Positions 31,636-33,684 of a stretch of 33,684 nucleotides of DNA are shown piece after piece; position 1 is the first letter of the stretch, and every line of letters starts with the position of its first letter. Position numbers and translations under genes: made by a program. This DNA is from Terriglobia bacterium (GTDB lineage: Bacteria > Acidobacteriota > Terriglobia > Terriglobales > Acidobacteriaceae), in the NCBI GenBank assembly GCA_020073465.1, contig JAIQFC010000041.1:1-33684 (forward strand), given 5' to 3'. The notes under the pieces are model-generated. The model saw only the letters and a program-made list of their open reading frames with translations, was not told the DNA's origin and did no database searches.

Positions 31636-32157
31636 TCAGATGAACATCTCATCCTGCGGCACCGGCCGCCGCGACTCGCGGCTGTCTCCGTTCCGGCGTC
31701 CACGATTGCCCAGCAGGAACTCAATCCCGGCGGTAATCCCGTGGAGAATGCCGGAGACCTGGCGGACCGGGGACACGACCGTCTTATGCACCAGATCGGT
31801 GGTTTGTTCCACGCGGTCAAGAGTGCGGCTCAGCAATTCATCGGCCCGGATCACTTGCAGGCGGCTGCGATCGACGATGTCGGTCACGGTCGCATCGACG
31901 CGGTGAACCTGGTCCCGGAGAGTGGTGGTCGTGTCCTCCAGGTTGTCAGCGATCACCTGAAGCTTGGGGTTGATTTCGGTCAGAAGCTTCTGTGCAGATT
32001 CCAGGGTCGGCAGCGCCTTGGCCTTCACTTCGTTCGCAATCGACTCCATGCGGGCGCTGCTCTTGCGCATCGCCAGATACATGGCAGCGAGCAGTCCCGC
32101 CTGCAGGAGTACGGCGGCTCCGGTGATGGCGATGAACAGCGTGGTCAGATTTTCCAT
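31636..32157 (-). CDS. DUF948-like membrane-anchored coiled-coil protein (173 aa)
   Basis: One N-terminal membrane helix (LFIAITGAAVLLQAGLLAAMYL, about residues 7-28) is followed by a long amphipathic helix region (about 30-150) with heptad-like spacing: RMESIANEVKAKALPTLESA, VIADNLEDTTTTLRDQVHRV and LLSRTLDRVEQTTDLVHKTV. The tail is basic and disordered. This matches small envelope-stress-type proteins (DUF948, general stress). The start at ATG 32157 has GGAGG eight bases upstream; a longer frame to 32208 lacks one. The YtxH gene lies 56 bases upstream in the same direction, a frequent partner, so both are probably one transcript from the promoter at 32557-32585. Confidence 0.75.
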   Translation of the reverse strand: MENLTTLFIAITGAAVLLQAGLLAAMYLAMRKSSARMESIANEVKAKALPTLESAQKLLTEINPKLQVIADNLEDTTTTLRDQVHRVDATVTDIVDRSRLQVIRADELLSRTLDRVEQTTDLVHKTVVSPVRQVSGILHGITAGIEFLLGNRGRRNGDSRESRRPVPQDEMFI

Positions 32158-32213
32158 GTCACATGCCTCCGCCAGCGCCGGTGCAGGCTTGGGAGGAGCC
32201 GCACGCAACCGGC

Positions 32214-32522
32214 TTACAGGTTCTTGGGCGCACCGGTCTCGGTCGTCGTCTCGTGATATGCCTGACGGCCTGCTTCATAAGCGGCGCGGAACTGTTCCTT
32301 CTGCTGATTTACCACATCGCGTCCCCGATCGACCCAGCCCGCAGCCTGCTCCCGCGCTTCGCGGGCACGGCTCTTCACGTAGTCGCGGCCTTCCTCGGCG
32401 CGGGCGCGCAGCACTTCCCGCGTTTCGCTGCCGGAGCGCGGTGCGTACAAAACTCCGACGACTGCGCCGATTCCCAGTCCCGCTAAGAACCACACAAAAC
32501 TATTCCCATCACGGTCGGACAT
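32214..32522 (-). CDS. YtxH-domain protein (102 aa)
   Basis: A small stress-type membrane protein. The YtxH signature is clear: FVWFLAGLGIGAVVGVLYAP (one glycine-rich membrane helix, residues 9-28) then RSGSETREVLRARAEEGRDY, followed by a charged helix rich in Arg/Glu/Ala. AGGAGG seven bases before ATG 32522 is a strong ribosome site. Proteins of this family are induced by general stress in Bacillus, but their function is not known. It is the first gene of a two-gene set with the DUF948-like protein and has a TTGTAT-N17-TACCAT promoter upstream. Confidence 0.88.
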   Translation of the reverse strand: MSDRDGNSFVWFLAGLGIGAVVGVLYAPRSGSETREVLRARAEEGRDYVKSRAREAREQAAGWVDRGRDVVNQQKEQFRAAYEAGRQAYHETTTETGAPKNL

Positions 32523-32556
32523 ACCGATACCTCCTGGCTATAAGTACCTGATTCGG

Positions 32557-32585
32557 ATGGTAGCACCCGTATTGGCGAAATACAA
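32557..32585 (-). promoter_or_regulatory. Sigma-70-type promoter of the YtxH/DUF948-like pair
   Basis: On the minus strand: TTGTAT (32585-32580), a 17-base spacer, TACCAT (32562-32557). The -10 box lies 34 bases before the YtxH start codon. Confidence 0.5.
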
Positions 32586-32637
32586 TTACGGCAGATGCTG
32601 TAGGGCAGATTGAGTCCGGCACCGACTATGTGGCGGC

Positions 32638-32784
32638 GTCATCCTGAGCGCAGCCGTCTTTCAGGCGGAGCGAAGAGCCTGCCCTGAGCGAAGTCGAAGG
32701 GATCTTGCGCGTGCCCGGCAAGGGATCGGGAAGCTCCCCGCGAGATCCCTCACCCGGCTGAAGAACGCCGGGTTTCGGGATGAC
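32638..32784. repeat. 147-base intergenic repeat with GTCATCC / GGATGAC ends
   Basis: It opens with GTCATCCTGAGCGCAGC and closes with GGATGAC, a perfect 7-base inverted terminus. The CAGGATGACA end is shared with the 5221-5325 element. The motif AAACTGCACTACTACC follows at 32811-32826, matching the ends of that element. There is no gene in it. Together with 32895-32957 it accounts for most of the 448-base gap 32523-32970. Confidence 0.6.
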
Positions 32785-32894
32785 GCCTCTGATATAAGGT
32801 CCAAATATCCAAACTGCACTACTACCAAATGCTGTAGGAAGAGGTGAGGGTCGGGCATTCCCGAAAAGGGAAGTGGTCGCTCTGTGGTCTTGGG

Positions 32895-32957
32895 TAAGGC
32901 ACGGCTTCAGCCGCAGTTTAGGGTCTAAAAAAATGCGGCTTTAGCCCCTGAGGGCTC
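32895..32957. repeat. Intergenic hairpin repeat, copy 2
   Basis: A diverged copy of 9777-9836: GGCACGGCTTCAGCCG, a TCTAAAAAAA run, then GGCTTTAGCCCCTGAGGG. Confidence 0.65.
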
Positions 32958-32970
32958 GGAATGGACGCCG

Positions 32971-33297
32971 CTACTTCTGTGGTGCTGCTGGAGTGGCCGG
33001 CTTCTGGGCAGGCTGCGTTTTTACTGGCTGCGTCTTCATGTCCTGCAGAACCGACGCCGGGCCTGTCCGCCGCGAGGCGTAGATCGACAGCGTGATGGAT
33101 GTGACCATGAACGCGACCGCAGACCAGGTGGTGGCTTTCGAAAGCGCGCTAGCAGCGCCCCGGGGACCGAAGGCGGTCTGGCTGCCCTGGCCGCCGAACG
33201 CAGCCGAAATGTCGCCGCTCTTGCCGCTCTGCAGCAGCACGACGATGATGATGAAGAAGCAGACCAGAATGTGAACAGCGGTGATTAACGCAATCAT
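32971..33297 (-). CDS. secG: Preprotein translocase subunit SecG
   Basis: A 108-residue SecG, the accessory subunit of the SecYEG channel in the inner membrane. It has two membrane helices (about residues 3-22, LITAVHILVCFFIIIVVLLQ; about 52-72, TWSAVAFMVTSITLSIYA) joined by the conserved loop SGKSGDISAAFGGQGSQTAF. The tail is Pro/Lys/Gln-rich, as in many Acidobacteriota and Deltaproteobacteria. The usual neighbour tpiA is not seen in the 213 bases upstream; an IS element lies there instead. The ribosome site is weak (AGGA about 13 bases upstream). Confidence 0.95.
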   Translation of the reverse strand: MIALITAVHILVCFFIIIVVLLQSGKSGDISAAFGGQGSQTAFGPRGAASALSKATTWSAVAFMVTSITLSIYASRRTGPASVLQDMKTQPVKTQPAQKPATPAAPQK

Positions 33298-33510
33298 GAG
33301 ATCGTGTCTATCCTAAGTGCGCTGGCGCCCTTCCAGGGATTGGATTCCTCCTAATGGGACGGGCCTGCGCAGGAATTCATGGTGCGGAAGGGGGGATTCT
33401 ATAACGCCCCTCTCGCGCAAGTACCGATAAACAGCGCCTTTAAGCGATAATACGCGACGTCTGAACGACTTGCAACCAACTGTACTCGTCCAGTAGATCA
33501 GTGACAGTTT

Positions 33511-33684
33511 TCATTCCTTTCTTTGAGATGAGACCCGCAGCAGGAACTGCTGCGGGGTGAGGTAACCGAGCGACTGGTGAGGGCGCACGGTGTTGTAAAT
33601 CTTTTCCCAATGGCGGAGCTCGCGGTTGAGTTGGTTGATCCGCAGGGAACAAGGGGTGACTTGATAAAACTCCTCGGTGTGGGT
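33511..33684 (-). mobile_element. IS transposase (integrase-core, IS3/IS481-like), C-terminal 57 residues
   Basis: The minus-strand frame entering from the right edge reads EEFYQVTPCSLRINQLNREL, RHWEKIYNTVRPHQSLGYLT and PQQFLLRVSSQRKE, then a stop at 33513-33511. The WEKIYNTVRPHQSLGYLTP block is the signature end of DDE integrase-core transposases of the IS3/IS481 group. The N-terminal part, the DDE residues and the other IS end are outside the window. The IS end may lie near 33481, where TGTACTCGTCC begins with the TGT typical of these families. Confidence 0.9.

Overview
The window looks like chromosomal DNA of a soil-type Acidobacteriota (Terriglobia, Koribacter-like). This is inferred, not proven. 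The grounds are the high GC content, a Ser/Thr kinase fused to a TolB-type propeller, a REP-associated transposase with its REP hairpins, many small intergenic hairpin repeats, runs of short degenerate motifs in several gaps, and some genes whose -10 box lies almost on the start codon. No rRNA, tRNA, prophage or CRISPR array was recognised.

Layout. 1-1264 (-) is a TolC-family gene cut by the window edge. 1265-2270 is a REP cluster around a frameshifted REP-associated transposase. 2451-4061 holds two unrecognised membrane proteins. 4126-6729 is a compact regulatory module: two YciI/DGPF-domain proteins, each behind a TGTCGA-N17-CG(A/T)C promoter, followed by an ECF42-type sigma factor with a TPR-like tail. 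6787-9151 (-) encodes a secreted TPR protein and an HlyD-type adaptor. queF and a small unknown protein follow.

10386-21304 is the main metabolic locus. A TetR regulator with its own promoter and palindromic operator heads a co-directional run: enoyl-CoA hydratase, aldehyde dehydrogenase, BoxB-like di-iron benzoyl-CoA epoxidase, second enoyl-CoA hydratase, rhodanese, three 4-hydroxybenzoyl-CoA reductase subunits (2Fe-2S, molybdopterin, and FAD with the diagnostic 4Fe-4S loop), and a metal-dependent amidohydrolase. The inferred chemistry is removal of the hydroxyl from 4-hydroxybenzoyl-CoA, then oxygen-dependent epoxidation, hydration or ring cleavage, and aldehyde oxidation. This joins a reductase best known from anaerobes to an aerobic ring-opening step. 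Both large reductase subunits carry REP-like hairpin DNA inserted in frame.

21359-33297 is mostly housekeeping: an exported S46 dipeptidyl-peptidase (-), the kinase-propeller protein, a possible 35-residue membrane peptide, citrate synthase, a VOC protein (-), a cysteine desulfurase next to mnmA (sulfur donor and tRNA thiolase), a Cys-motif protein of unknown function (-), two envelope-type small proteins (DUF948-like and YtxH, -), and secG (-). The right edge (33511-33684, -) is the C-terminal end of an IS transposase. Function calls rest on motifs read by eye and on family knowledge; no database search was possible.
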